From positions 10,769,029 to 10,833,028 of the forward strand of contig OZ005692.1 of the NCBI GenBank assembly GCA_963930775.1: a stretch of 64,000 nucleotides of DNA, read 5' to 3'. The notes under the pieces were generated by a model that did no database searches, had not been told where the DNA came from, and was given only the letters and a program-made list of their open reading frames with translations. The translations under genes were made by a program, and so were the position numbers. This document shows positions 32,001 through 42,109 of the stretch, one piece after another (positions within the stretch are counted from its first letter, which is position 1; the number at the start of each line of letters is the position of its first letter). Source of the stretch: Cliona cf. orientalis. Lineage: Eukaryota; Porifera; Demospongiae; Clionaida; Clionaidae.

Positions 32001-32390
32001 TCATACCTCAACCAAGCACTCTATGCCTCAGTTGATAATCTCCTTTGCAATGCCGTACCAGCCAACCAGACCACCCACAGTGGTAGCAGTGACACTCAGT
32101 CAGCTTGGAAGACACTACCCAACACTCCAACCTATCGACCAGCTGCAGCCGTGCTAGCTGGCAATCTTCTTGCTATAGGAGGGGATGAAACATCTAAAGG
32201 AGGAGCTGACATGAAGAAAGTCTACATGTACTCTCCCTCCACCAACTCCTGGATCTATATCAGTGATCTACCTGCTCCACGATCTACCACTGCAGCTGCT
32301 GTTTTATCTTTAACAGAGGTCCTAGTGATTGGAGGCTGGGATGGTGGCAGACTGAACACAGTGTACAAGGGTACACTTATGTTACTATGA
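29051..32390 (+). pseudogene. Kinase-coiled coil-Kelch copy 5: broken kinase exon, intact Kelch exon
   Basis: Exon 1 29051-30663; exon 2 31461-32390; intron 797 bp. The kinase frame has TAG at 29600-29602 and at 29750-29752, each a single C-to-T change of a conserved CAG. A 2-base gain near 30495-30505 shifts the frame, with TGA at 30524. Catalytic-loop sequences upstream of the first stop are intact. The N-terminus has an extra RGATTA-type insert after MAARAT. The C-lobe is the divergent type of copy 3. One 28-residue unit (30017-30100). Exon 2 is fully open (309 aa) with DDDDDD in the first Kelch loop and a normal acceptor. Most likely a pseudogene; a Kelch-only or 183-aa truncated product cannot be excluded. 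Confidence 0.85.
31154..31427. mobile_element. MITE in intron of copy 5
   Basis: Ends CAGGCAAACTGAATTCGCAG and (reverse complement) GAGGCAAACTAAATTCACAG. The homologous intron of gene 7 lacks it between AGCACAGTATA and AATTTCAACTCTTCAG, giving an empty site. No ORF. Confidence 0.75.
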
Positions 32391-32748
32391 CAACATAATA
32401 ATATTATTATTGAACTTGCAAGAGCAGTCATGCAGTTGAAAATGATACAACCTATAGCTGTACACAACCATGTTTATAATAATGTTATTATGCTGGATGT
32501 TTTTATGATTGTAACTTGTTGAATGTATAGAGATAGTTATTATCACGATAACGTTACTACAAGGATGTCTAGTCCCTTCCCTCTCCAGAATCATGCCCCT
32601 CCAGATTCTGTAACACTTCCCAAACCCCCCTAGCACTTGGCTGCACCTTATTTTGAAGCAACCATAAGCAAGAATTAAAATTTATGGAGCTATCCGCAGA
32701 AATTTTAATCAACAATTTAATAATAGTGTATACCAAATAAATTAATGA
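32391..32748. other. Spacer, copy 5 to PLA2 copy 2
   Basis: Non-coding AT-rich DNA with part of the shared 3' block (TTGGCTGCACCTTATTTTGAAG near 32638). Confidence 0.5.
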
Positions 32749-33190
32749 TCACAACATGCTTCTGTCGTGTTCACAGATGCATCCTTGCTTTTGAGCATCT
32801 AAATAGAATGAGCACCCTAGCGTCACAACTCCAGTAGTATACAGTGCCACAATTCCTTGACACTTCTGATACAGATCCGTAGACTGTTTTCGCTGTGTCT
32901 CACAATACTCATTCATCTCTCGTGAAAATTCCCTATCGCATTGCTCCTTAGACGCTCCGCATCTTCCGTAACAGCGATCGTGTTTGTTGCATCTCCGTAA
33001 ATGCGGGAGTCAAGTCTGGACCGACATTCATACTCATTCCCTGCACGCCGCAGCCGTTGACTTCAGATTTATGGCCACTTGGTATTTTACGATGATCCCG
33101 TGGACAGGTGAACTCGCAGGCTCCATGTAGACTCATGACAATGGCAAGAAATATGAGTAAAGATGCGAGGAGCATAGTTCTTTTGAGCAT
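32749..33190 (-). pseudogene. Group XII PLA2-like, copy 2 (frameshifted)
   Basis: Same gene as copies 1 and 3, with signal peptide and NGCGVQGMSMNVGP intact. A 2-base deletion near 32994, just before the catalytic CN-HDRCY, shifts the frame, so the catalytic motif is not translated in phase. The remaining sequence to the old stop at 32749 is otherwise well kept, so the break is recent (or an assembly error). The frame is also open upstream into the PARP fragment. Confidence 0.8.
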
Positions 33191-33221
33191 CGTGATACTG
33201 ATCTGTCCATCTATTCGGAAA

Positions 33222-33360
33222 GGATCATGTGTGTGATGCACCCCACTGTGGCCTAGCAGCAGCTCGTTCAGTAGCATCTTCTTTCCAGCTTTGCAGTATA
33301 TGAAGTGTTTGGATCAGTAGCAAAATACTCCCCTGTCCAATGAGCCTGTCCTGTGACCAG
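33222..33360 (-). pseudogene. Fragment of the PARP-like gene
   Basis: Minus-strand sequence encoding KKMLLNELLLGHSGVHHT and, out of frame, the GEYFATDP region matches the middle of the PARP-like gene at 45696-46163. Its 5' and 3' parts are missing, and it joins directly to PLA2 copy 2 through a deletion. Confidence 0.75.
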
Positions 33361-34819
33361 ATTCTCCTATCCAAAAAGGAGGGGGAGTTTGGAGAATTAT
33401 ATTATAATGTATGATTGTATACTCTTGAGGCTATAGGCATACGTAGCTACATACCTCCTGGTGGTGTTCATCACTAAGTGAGAATAGATACTTCCAGGAT
33501 GCTCACTCATAAAATTTGACCTCTGACCCCACAGGTAAAGTGGCCAATATCTAATCGATGTCTTGGATCATTCATATACAAAGCTACTATTAGCTTATAT
33601 ACCGTTCCAGTACTAGGCTGCCAAGCCAGGTGACAGAGAGACTAGGCCAGAGTGACTTAGGAAGGAGGGGGAGAGTCTGGATACACTCCTATGGTGGTGC
33701 AATGATGTATCATTATATTAAACACTATTATATCCTATATAGCGTAAGCCGCCATATATCGGCATGTACGTAATACCGGCACCGCCCGTGCCAATCATCG
33801 GCACCTAGTTTACGACGTATTTTACGGGATTATACGGACATCGCTGAAGCGTTTACGGACCTGAAACTTTCAATGGCCATTGCACATCAAGGAAAGTAAA
33901 CAGGAAGAAAAGGATGATATTACTGGCAAGAAGGCGTGGCGAAGAAGCTCTATACCAAGTTCGATCAAAATCAGATGAAGTATCTGGCGTCTACAGGGAG
34001 AAACAGCTCATGGCAGCTTTACCGTGGCCTAGCAAGAGCTAGAAAGATTATTATTCTGTCATAGTTGCTCTTAAGGTGGAGGCTAATGCCTAGAACACAT
34101 CCAAGTCCTTCATGAATTTATTGTACTGTTGAAACGGCTCTAGTATCGATTTTACATGTAGTATCAACACATTCACAGCTGCCGTTCGAAGACGATGCAA
34201 GTAATCGATATGAGAAGAGAGATATAGAGAGAGGACATCCTGAAGTACCTGGGGATATTTTTCTATAATTTTCTGGCAAGTAAGGCAGCAGTAAAAGGCT
34301 CAAGAAGGCCATGGTGCCAATAAATGGCGCATTCGCCATCATGGAAAAGAATAGGCGTGCCGATAATAGGTACCGGTTGCCGATAAATGGTATTGTGATG
34401 TCTGTGCATTAGCGCTTATAGCTCATTGATTACTAGGGCCTACCTCTCTGGATTCTAGCTAATGAAAGCCTACTTCAAGAGCTTTCTTTCGGTGCAAGAA
34501 TCAAGTTCATACGTCATTCCTGGCGGGAGTTACAAATCGGGAAAATTTGCATGCCAATAAATGGCGGCTTATGCTACTCAGACAGTTGTATACTACTAAT
34601 AAATGTGCCAGTGGGATGCATATAGATAATGAATGCTGCGTATTAGTGCCTTCATGCATGAATATGCTTAAGATAAAAAAGCTGTGGTTGACACATGATG
34701 ATACATCTACATGTATATATAAGTGCATGCCATTGTGTCTTCTAGTTCGCTTAATCTATATAGTTCTATCTGTGTCCCTTCGACAAACCAAGGTGTGGTT
34801 ATCCGTATGTCAAAGTGTC
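33361..34819. other. Spacer and 5' region of gene 6
   Basis: No gene. 33600-33720 is a partial conserved promoter block (GCCAAGCCAGGTGACAGAGA). It is cut by the terminal-inverted-repeat element at 33740-34576. 34577-34819 leads to the gene 6 ATG and differs from other units. The long in-frame extension of gene 6 starting at 34547 is mostly this non-homologous DNA. Confidence 0.5.
33740..34576. mobile_element. Non-autonomous DNA transposon, ~837 bp
   Basis: Ends TAGCGTAAGCCGCCATATAT.. and (reverse complement) TAGCATAAGCCGCCATTTAT.. form about 24-bp imperfect inverted repeats. Subterminal CGGCA/TGCCG motifs recur on both sides (for example ATCGGCA near 33760, TGCCGATAAATGG near 34380). No transposase ORF. 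Confidence 0.65.
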
Positions 34820-37720
34820 ATGGCTGGCAGAGCAACATTCACTGGGTTTGATCCCTACAAGCTGACTGGAGTTAGAGTGACAGATCAAGAGCTGGGACAT
34901 GGCTCCTATGCTACTGTGCTAGAACTGGAGTACATGGGACTGAAATGTGCTGGCAAGAAGATCCATGAACTGCTGCTAGAGCAGGGAGATGCCAGCTATA
35001 CTGTTCGCAGATTTGAGGAAGAATGTCGTCTACTCAGTCAAGTACGCCACCCCAACATTGTCCAGTTTCTAGGTGTATATTTCCAGCAAGGAGTGCAAGC
35101 ACCCATCCTAGTCATGGAAATTCTCCCCACCAACATCACCTCCTGCATCAAGCAATATGGTATTCTCCCAAAGGAGATCAGCTACTCCATCCTTCATGAC
35201 GTGGCTCTGGGCTTGTGCTACCTCCACAGCCAAACTCCTCCCATCATTCATCGAGATCTCTCTTCCAACAATGTCCTCCTCACCCCCAACATGACGGCCA
35301 AGATCTCTGATCTGGGTGTGGCCAGGATCCTCAACCTGACCCCTCTACAGGTCAGTCGCATGACCCAGACTCCTGGCACCCCTGCCTACATGCCACCAGA
35401 GGTGATGGTAGCCAACCCCAAATACGACACAAGTATTGATGAGTTCTCCTACGGCATTATGATGATCCACATGTTCAGTGGTCAGTGGCCAGAGCCACAG
35501 GTTGGTCAAACACAAATTGAAGGAGGCAAACTGATTCCAGTCACAGAAGCTGAACGGCGTGAGAAATTTTTTGAAGCAATTGAAGATGATCATCCTCTAA
35601 TGGACCTCATTCATAGATGCATCAACAATGACCCCCAGCTGAGACCACATGCTGGTGAGATTTCTAGACGAGTTAGTCGAGTAGTATCACAGTTTCCTGC
35701 CTCCTTTGCCAACCGACTGGAAATGCTGAGACAAATTGAAGCAGATGGAAGGGAGAAAAGAGCCTTGACTGAAGAGAGAGAGAGAAAGGATAACGTCATT
35801 CAAGAAAAGAGTAATGAAATTTTGATACAAAGAGAAGAAATTCTAGCCTTGACTGAAGAGAGAGAGAAAAAGGACAGGGCTATTCAGCAAAAAGAAAGCC
35901 AGATCTCATCACTCAGGGAAGAAGTCAGTAAAGCTAAGGAGGAACAAAAATCTGCAGAAATTGATCGACTAAAGCTAGCCCACTCCAGTGAAGTGGAACA
36001 GCTCCAGCTGGAACTTAGAGATATGAAAACTCAGAATCAATGTACAAAGGCTGAGAATGAGGCTGAGATAGTGGAACTCAAATCAAAGTATTCTGCTTTG
36101 AAAACTCAGATAGAGAATAAGACAAAGATCTTACTTGAAGAAAGAGAGCAATCTGGAAAACAGCTGAGAGAGGAACAAGAACAACACCAGAAACAGTTGA
36201 GAGAGAAACAAGAATTATATGAGATACAGAGAAAGGAAAGAGATCAATTAGAGATTCAGCTAGCAAAAGAAAAACAATTATCGGCTGAGGAGAGAGAAGC
36301 AAACAGAAAATTAATGTCCGATATTTCAAGGCTGCAATCAGATAAGGATACCGCTATTCAAATGAAAGAAGCTAGTATCAGAAGGAAGGATTCTGAACTT
36401 GAAGCCAAGAGCAGAGCTCTAGGAGAGAAAGATGCAACTATCTCAGCATTGAGTGAACAAATCACCAAAATAAGAGAATACCTGGCTACTACTAAACTAC
36501 AGGTGAGCACTTATAGTAATATATATATACCTTAAGGCGACAACTGTTTGCAGGTAAATTTCTCCTACAGTTAAGCATTTTGTACATGGAAATGGTACAG
36601 GGTTGACAAAATCTAATGTTCTATAGCACATTTTATATACCTCATGCTACCGGGTACATTTGCATGAGGGGCAATACAATATCAAACATATCACTCACAA
36701 AAATAGTCACCTTAAAGTATAACATTATTATATAGATGCTTATGATACACCAAGCACTTAACACTATGTGATATACATACATGCACTATGTGATGATTTT
36801 AGGCAAGTATCATCATGACCTGGAAACAGTGTGCTAACCTACCAATCAAAGTAAATCTAGTCAAGACTACAATCATCAATGGCAAGGTCTACTGTGGAGG
36901 AGGACTGACTGATGACGATAATGATAAGTACATTGTCTACTGCTACGACCCATCACAAGACAAGTGGACCACTCTACCACCACTTCCTGTCAAATTATAT
37001 GGTCTGGGTCAAGTCAATGGCAAGCTAGTAGCTGTCGGGGGATGGAAGAATACTAATTATGTATACACATATGATGAGCAATCTCAAAAGTGGAAGCAGA
37101 CCATTCCTCCCATGCCAACAGCTAGACACTTCCCAGGTGTCTTGAGCCTCCAGTCAGCACTTGTAGTGGCAGCTGGATGCACGTCAATACGGCAATATAC
37201 AGCTGCAGTTGACATCTTCAAATCAGATACATCACAGTGGTACAGGACTGACCCACTACCAAAAGCTTGTTGTAATATATCACTGGTTGCTATTGGTAAC
37301 ACATGCTATGCACTAGGAGGATATGATGGCTCACACCTCAACCAAGCACTCTATGCCTCAGTTGATGATCTCCTTGGCAATGCTGTACCAGCCAACCAGA
37401 CCACCCACAGTGGTAGCAGTGACACTCAGTCAGTTTGGAAGACACTACCCAACACTCCAACCTATCGACCAGCTGCAGCCATGCTAGCTGGCAACCTTCT
37501 TGCTATAGGAGGGGATGAAACATTTGAAGGAGGAGCTGACAAGAAGGAAGTCTACATGTACTCTCCCTCCACCAACTCCTGGATCTACGTCAGTGATCTA
37601 CCTGCTCCACGATCAATGACTGCAGCTGCTGTTTTATCATCAACAGAGGTCCTAGTGATTGGAGGCTGGGGTGGTCATAGAGTGAACACTGTGTACAAGG
37701 GTACACTTACATTACTGTAG
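34820..37720 (+). CDS. Kinase-coiled coil-Kelch gene 6 (two exons)
   Basis: Exons 34820-36502 and 36803-37720, intron 300 bp, 866 aa. Kinase motifs are intact; the activation segment is RILNLTPL as in copy 2, while the C-lobe and coil match copy 4 (VGQT-IEGGKLIP.., REKQELYEIQ). Two 28-residue units (35762-35929), then an extra residue (REEVSKAKEE). The acceptor is ATTTTAG|GCAAG; the nine-base ACTCTTCAG segment of other copies is missing, and an ATCATG insertion follows. A long in-frame extension upstream to 34547 exists, but I chose the MAGRATFTG start because it aligns with all copies and the extension lies in a transposon. Confidence 0.9.
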
Positions 37721-38225
37721 CTGTGATAATGTACTTGACATGGTAAAAATTTTTAAAGATACAACCTACAGCCACACACAACCATGTTTATTGTTTGCTA
37801 TGACATTGTATTTTAATTGTGGATATTATGTTGTGCAGAGATATTATAGGACATCTAGCATGGGGGGGGGGGGGGGGGGGGGGCTACAAGTTTATTCCAT
37901 CCCCCCTTCAGAATCATTAAACTAAATCTTTGCCCCTCCAAATTATATAATACTTCCCCATTCCACTCACTGAATTTACTGCTTGGCTGCACCTTATTTT
38001 GAAGTGACCATATCTTCACTGATCCATCACAGCAGGAAGAGGCCTGCAGTCAAGAGTAGGCATTGGTAAATTACATACACATCATTATTATTTGTAAACT
38101 TTAACATTTCCTAAGAAAGTATAGAGAGAGACTCAGGATACAGAAAGTGGGCATGGCTTCAAATTTACATGGGATGCAAAATTAGCACACCCTCTTCCAC
38201 CCACTCACCTAATACCATAATAATA
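37721..38225. other. 3' spacer of gene 6 with poly-G run
   Basis: Non-coding. At the position where copies 1-3 carry a C run, this copy has a 22-base G run (37862-37883), followed by the shared GCACCTTATTTTGAAGTGAC block (about 37987). Confidence 0.6.
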
Positions 38226-38390
38226 TTATAGCCGGAAAATTTGGCGGTTTGGCAGTCTATGTTACAACTGCCAAATTAAAATCCACCAAAATTTCCTACT
38301 TGCACACATACGTATGGCGATCCTGTACTGAACCACCAAATTTAAATATTCTTGCAATAACGATTTTGGGCAATATTTCCGGCTCTATGG
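38226..38390. mobile_element. MITE, TATAGCCGGAAA-ended family
   Basis: Begins TATAGCCGGAAAATTTGGCGG and ends ATATTTCCGGCTCTATGG, with internal inverted TTTGGCGGTTTGGCAGTC motifs. The same family lies at 60468-60672. No ORF. Confidence 0.7.
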
Positions 38391-38593
38391 TAATATGTGA
38401 CTACCTAAATACAAGTATGTATAATGTCACAACAATGTAATGATGCACTACAATGATATGCATGGGCTGACTATAGCATGACTGTATTCAACTATTATTA
38501 GAAATGCATGGATCAATGTCATGATGTTTTAATATATTATGGACCTGGCATTCAAATCGGTATCTCAACTCAGATAGTAAGGGGTTGCTCCTC

Positions 38594-38708
38594 AGTGTTG
38601 TAAAAGCCTATATTATTGCCACTAAAACGTATGCGCATGCGCAGAAAACGGATCTGTAGACCACACCCCTCACTGTTTAGTGGCAATAATATAGGCTTTT
38701 ACAACACT
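38594..38708. mobile_element. MITE with perfect 33-bp terminal inverted repeats
   Basis: AGTGTTGTAAAAGCCTATAT.. (38594-38626) is the exact reverse complement of ..ATATAGGCTTTTACAACACT (38676-38708); total 115 bp. The identity of the arms suggests recent insertion. Confidence 0.85.
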
Positions 38709-39264
38709 CGCGATCGATAGCCAAGAGACTTATATGGATACTATAGACTTAGTACCGGACTCTATAAACAGGCATGACAGCGAACAGTTACCTCGCATCT
38801 TCAGTCTTGCTTTGCAAAAGAGGCATAGATATGAGAGAAGTCAGACTTTGGTGGGCCCAGCTTGCCGCGGCGAGTACAACGATGACGTTCTCACTCCGCT
38901 CAAACCCCTTAACCGGCGTCGATGCTTGCGCGGCGCAAGATCGAGAGGTTAGGGCTAGGCTAGCTAGGCTATAGCTAGCTAGCTGTACTGCAGCCTAGGC
39001 CGAGGGCCGGCCGGCCCCAAGGCTGTACTCGTCGACTTGAGTACATGTACATGTACTCGAACTCGCGATCGATGGCCGGCCGGCCGGCCGCGCCGAGCGC
39101 GCGGCGCTTTGCGCCTCGTGCATCTCCGGCTCCATGGTTACCATGTTTTTTGCACACGGCCCTACCGTTCTGACCAATCGGGTGCGTTATGACACAAAAC
39201 GACACTTTCTGAAAATATTTTTCGTTGTATATAGTATAACTAGAATTTTTGTCCACTAACTCAC
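38709..39264. other. GC-rich, palindrome-rich stretch
   Basis: No convincing gene. 38880-39125 is GC-rich with TAGCTAGCTAGC, GGCCGGCCGGCC, GAGTACATGTACATGTACTC and CGCGATCG palindromes, unlike the AT-rich spacers. The short ORF at 38734 has no recognised homology. Confidence 0.4.
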
Positions 39265-40038
39265 CAATAATTCCCCCCGGGGGTCAAATTTCACCCAGAG
39301 CAGGGGGGCCTCATGCCCGTGTAGGGTGTACGTCTTTGATGAGTCAGCAATCTCCACAACTTTGATGGTGAACTCTGCTGATCCAGCAGCTAGGTGGGTG
39401 TGGCCAACACTGACATCCAGGCATGTGACTGGAGCCGTGAATCTCATTAAGATACCTTCACATTTAAGATGTACAATGAATATATTGGGAAAAGAGTCGG
39501 ATATTTAGTTGCCCTAAAGCGATATTAGTCACATGATGCATGTAAAAAAAAATCATGCAATTCATCAAAACAGGTCTCTTACTACATAATAATGTCTTTT
39601 ATGCGTTCCTAGCATTATCTTCATGGTATTATTCGGTATAGAGCAAAAATTACTACTGGCTTACATTAGTAGTGAATACTTGTACAGTGTTGTCGTCCAT
39701 TGCCATGGCAACAACATCAGCCCCGCCCTCCTCCTCCTCCCACTCGGCAGGTGCCGTGTAGCAGACAAGGCCAGTGAGTTTGGAGGAGGAGACTGAGAAC
39801 TCAGAAACATCATCATCTTCAAGACCAACAAATGTACGCACATCACAGTCACTGCCACACGTCACTATGTGCCTGGGGCAAAGATAACAAATAACATGGG
39901 TACAATTTATTGGTGAGGTAAAGGGTCGTCACTTGTTGACCACCACTCCAAGATTCTAGCAGCTTTCGAGAGCTCGTAGTGCAGACTGTGTAGTCAATAG
40001 ATCATTACGTTAGTGTATTCACTACTTTATATAATAGA

Positions 40039-40441
40039 ACAAGTATAAAAACAATTGAATAAAATTGAAGGATGAAGTAGGGATGGCAATGCCAAAAAGT
40101 ACACAAACAAGATTTTTAGGGATAAGAGATAATCACAACCACTATACATCCCTATGCTTGCTTTTCTACAGACCTATTGATGCCGACTTATTCAAGGCAT
40201 GCTATACTTGAAGTGTTCTTGACTTAGCTACATGTGGGAGAAATTTATGTTCTCCCTAGGTCTGTCAGTCATTTTTATTGTTATTGATTATTTTGTGATC
40301 CCCATGCTACTCAAAAAAGCAAGCGTAGGGATGTATAGTGGTTGTGATTATCTCTTATCCCTAAAAATCTTGTTTGTGTACTTTTTGGCATTGCCATCCC
40401 TACTTCATCCTTCAATTTTATTCAATTGTTTTTATACTTGT
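40039..40441. mobile_element. Fold-back element, ~127-bp near-identical arms
   Basis: Left arm 40039-40165 and right arm 40315-40441 are reverse complements with about two mismatches. They share ACAAGTATAAAAACAATTGA, GGCAATGCCAAAAAGTACAC and GATAAGAGATAATCACAACC. Spacer about 150 bp. Transcription through it would give a long dsRNA hairpin. A degenerate relative is in the intron of gene 3. Confidence 0.85.
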
Positions 40442-40889
40442 TTCTGTTCTTTTTTTATATTGCACGAGTGCTACTATATACAGTAAGTATAGATGGGAGG
40501 TGCCGAAGCTCGCGTAGCCACACCTCTCGTTAACTCGCCTAGGCGATAAAGCTGTTTCAGGTGGCCAAGTAGCGATGAGACTCTACTACTAATTATAGTA
40601 TAGCTATTATCGACTATTTTTGTCACTACTAAGCTGGCTGTTTTGCCGATTGCCGAGGGCCGTGCCACGCCCGTACCGTTATGGCCGCGAGTCTCCATAT
40701 CCTAGCGCAGTATTAGCGCTGCACGAGCTAGCTAGGTTCGCTTTATCACGCTCGCGCTCTCACTGGCCTAGCTCGCGTGGGAGATCCTGGCGCTTAGCTG
40801 TGGCTAGGCTAAGCTAGCTTTGTTCAAGGTGCGGCGCTAGCTGGCTAGTAAGCTAACGCTAACGCTAATGCTAGCGCCGCGCTAGCGGC
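40442..40889. other. CTAG/GCTAGC-rich spacer
   Basis: No gene supported. Many GCTAGC, CTAGCTAG and CGCTAACGCTAACGCTAAT-type short repeats (near 40850-40890). Confidence 0.4.
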
Positions 40890-41405
40890 GGTGGAGCGCG
40901 CCGCTGACTACAGTCACATGACTTCACCATGGCAACACATTATGAGCATGCGCATTACTATGACAAAATGGCGTATCAGACACACCCTTTTCGTTAAGCG
41001 CTGTACACACCCACCATTACGTAACTGTAGAGATAACGCAAAACGAGCGTGTCATGGACCTGCGCGCTACATAATGGAGTGGATTTATGTTCAAACCAAG
41101 ATGAGCGATCAAGGCAGTGTTGAGTTAGCCCTGATAATGAAAAAGAAAGAAAGAAAGAAAGAAAGAAGAAAGATTGACAAATGGCCTATTTTTTGAACGT
41201 CTGATTCTGGCATGTACAATTGTTTTGATGAATGATCTTGGTCTCAATAGATAGATATTTTGCTGGAGATTCTGATTTTGACACTTAGAAATTTCATAAA
41301 GTTATCTGTTTTGAGATATTTGGGTATTTGTAATGTATTATGTAGCTATATGGAGTGTCCGGGCCATCCCTACTTATAGAGTCTACCGACTCTATGATAA
41401 CAGTC
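40890..41405. repeat. Dispersed repeat, inverted copy of 19145-19870
   Basis: Carries CACATGACTTCACCATGG, CATTATGAGCATGCGCATTA, the AAAGAAAGAAAGAAAGAAAG tract, and TCCGGGCCATCCCTACTTAT then AGAGTCTACCGACTCTATGA. This is the reverse complement order of the intron 3 copy, without the nested MITE. Confidence 0.7.
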
Positions 41406-41555
41406 GTAGGACCTCATATCTCTGTGATAGCCATGATTTTGATAGGTCCTGTGTTCATGGGACAAAAGTGAACATACCTTTTAGAGTTAAAAGTGAGATG
41501 AGTGGGGCCCTCAGAGTGAGCGTAGCGTCGGGAAGCATGCAGGCTCACAACTCAT

Positions 41556-42109
41556 TTTCACCGTCTGATCCTTCGATCGGATGTGATAGCTGAACTCCAA
41601 ACCCTTAATTGCCTCCAAATTTCCGCCAAAAATTATTTCTGTAGAGCACAATAATCTTTACCTGTCAGTATGAGGGAGCCAAGCCAGATGATGACCGTAG
41701 GTCAAAGTCAGAGTGACATCATCATAATATCATTCAGTCAGTTAGGGTCCTGAGAGAAGAGTGTACATGAGAGCCTGGATACACTCCTGTGGTGGTAGTG
41801 ATGCATAGGGTTAACATTTTAATATTCTGTGTACTCATAATACAGCAGATGCTATTGCATACATGTACAGTTAGCTAGATAGTTTAGTAATGAATGTTAA
41901 CTTCATATGAATAAAATTATTGTAGCTGTTCTATCTATAGTATAGCTAGTATATGTCCCCTTTTACTTATATCCACAAAATTCACGACATCATGAATAAT
42001 CCTAATAAGGAATGCTGTGGTTACCACATAATCTATGAAATCTGTTTTTAATGTACGCCCCTTTTTCCTTCATTGGTATTAGCTACAGCTAGCTATATGT
42101 ACAAGTGTC
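41556..42109. promoter_or_regulatory. Conserved 5' block of gene 7
   Basis: Includes CTTTACCTGTCAGTATGAGG, GAGCCAAGCCAGATGATGAC, ATACACTCCTGTGG, GATGCATAGGGTTAACATTT and the pre-ATG segment. All are close to units 1 and 3, so this is the best preserved full promoter-type block of the array. Confidence 0.5.

Larger units (their letters stand above)
39265..41555 (-). pseudogene. WDHD1: WDHD1 5'-exon fragment, set C
   Basis: Exon 1 at 41555-41478 has a 4-base insertion (near 41537) that shifts the frame. Exon 2 at 39872-39665 is in frame and is the best preserved (RHIVTCGSDCDVRTFVG.., DDNTVQVFTTN). Exon 3 at about 39460-39265 (GILMRFTAPVTCLDV.. to WVKFDPRGELL) keeps its frame and donor, but the acceptor AG present in sets A and B is deleted. 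Exons 1 and 2 are pushed apart by two mobile repeats (40039-40441 and 40890-41400). A non-functional duplicate. Confidence 0.75.

Noticed and set aside
34547..34819. 91-residue N-terminal extension of kinase gene 6 (also shorter ones in genes 1-3)
   Set aside because: Not conserved between copies; in gene 6 it starts inside a mobile element. The common ATG before ATFTGFDPY is better supported.
38734..38952. 72-codon ORF MDTIDLVPDSINRH..
   Set aside because: No homologous copy, no recognisable domain, ends in GC-rich palindromic DNA.
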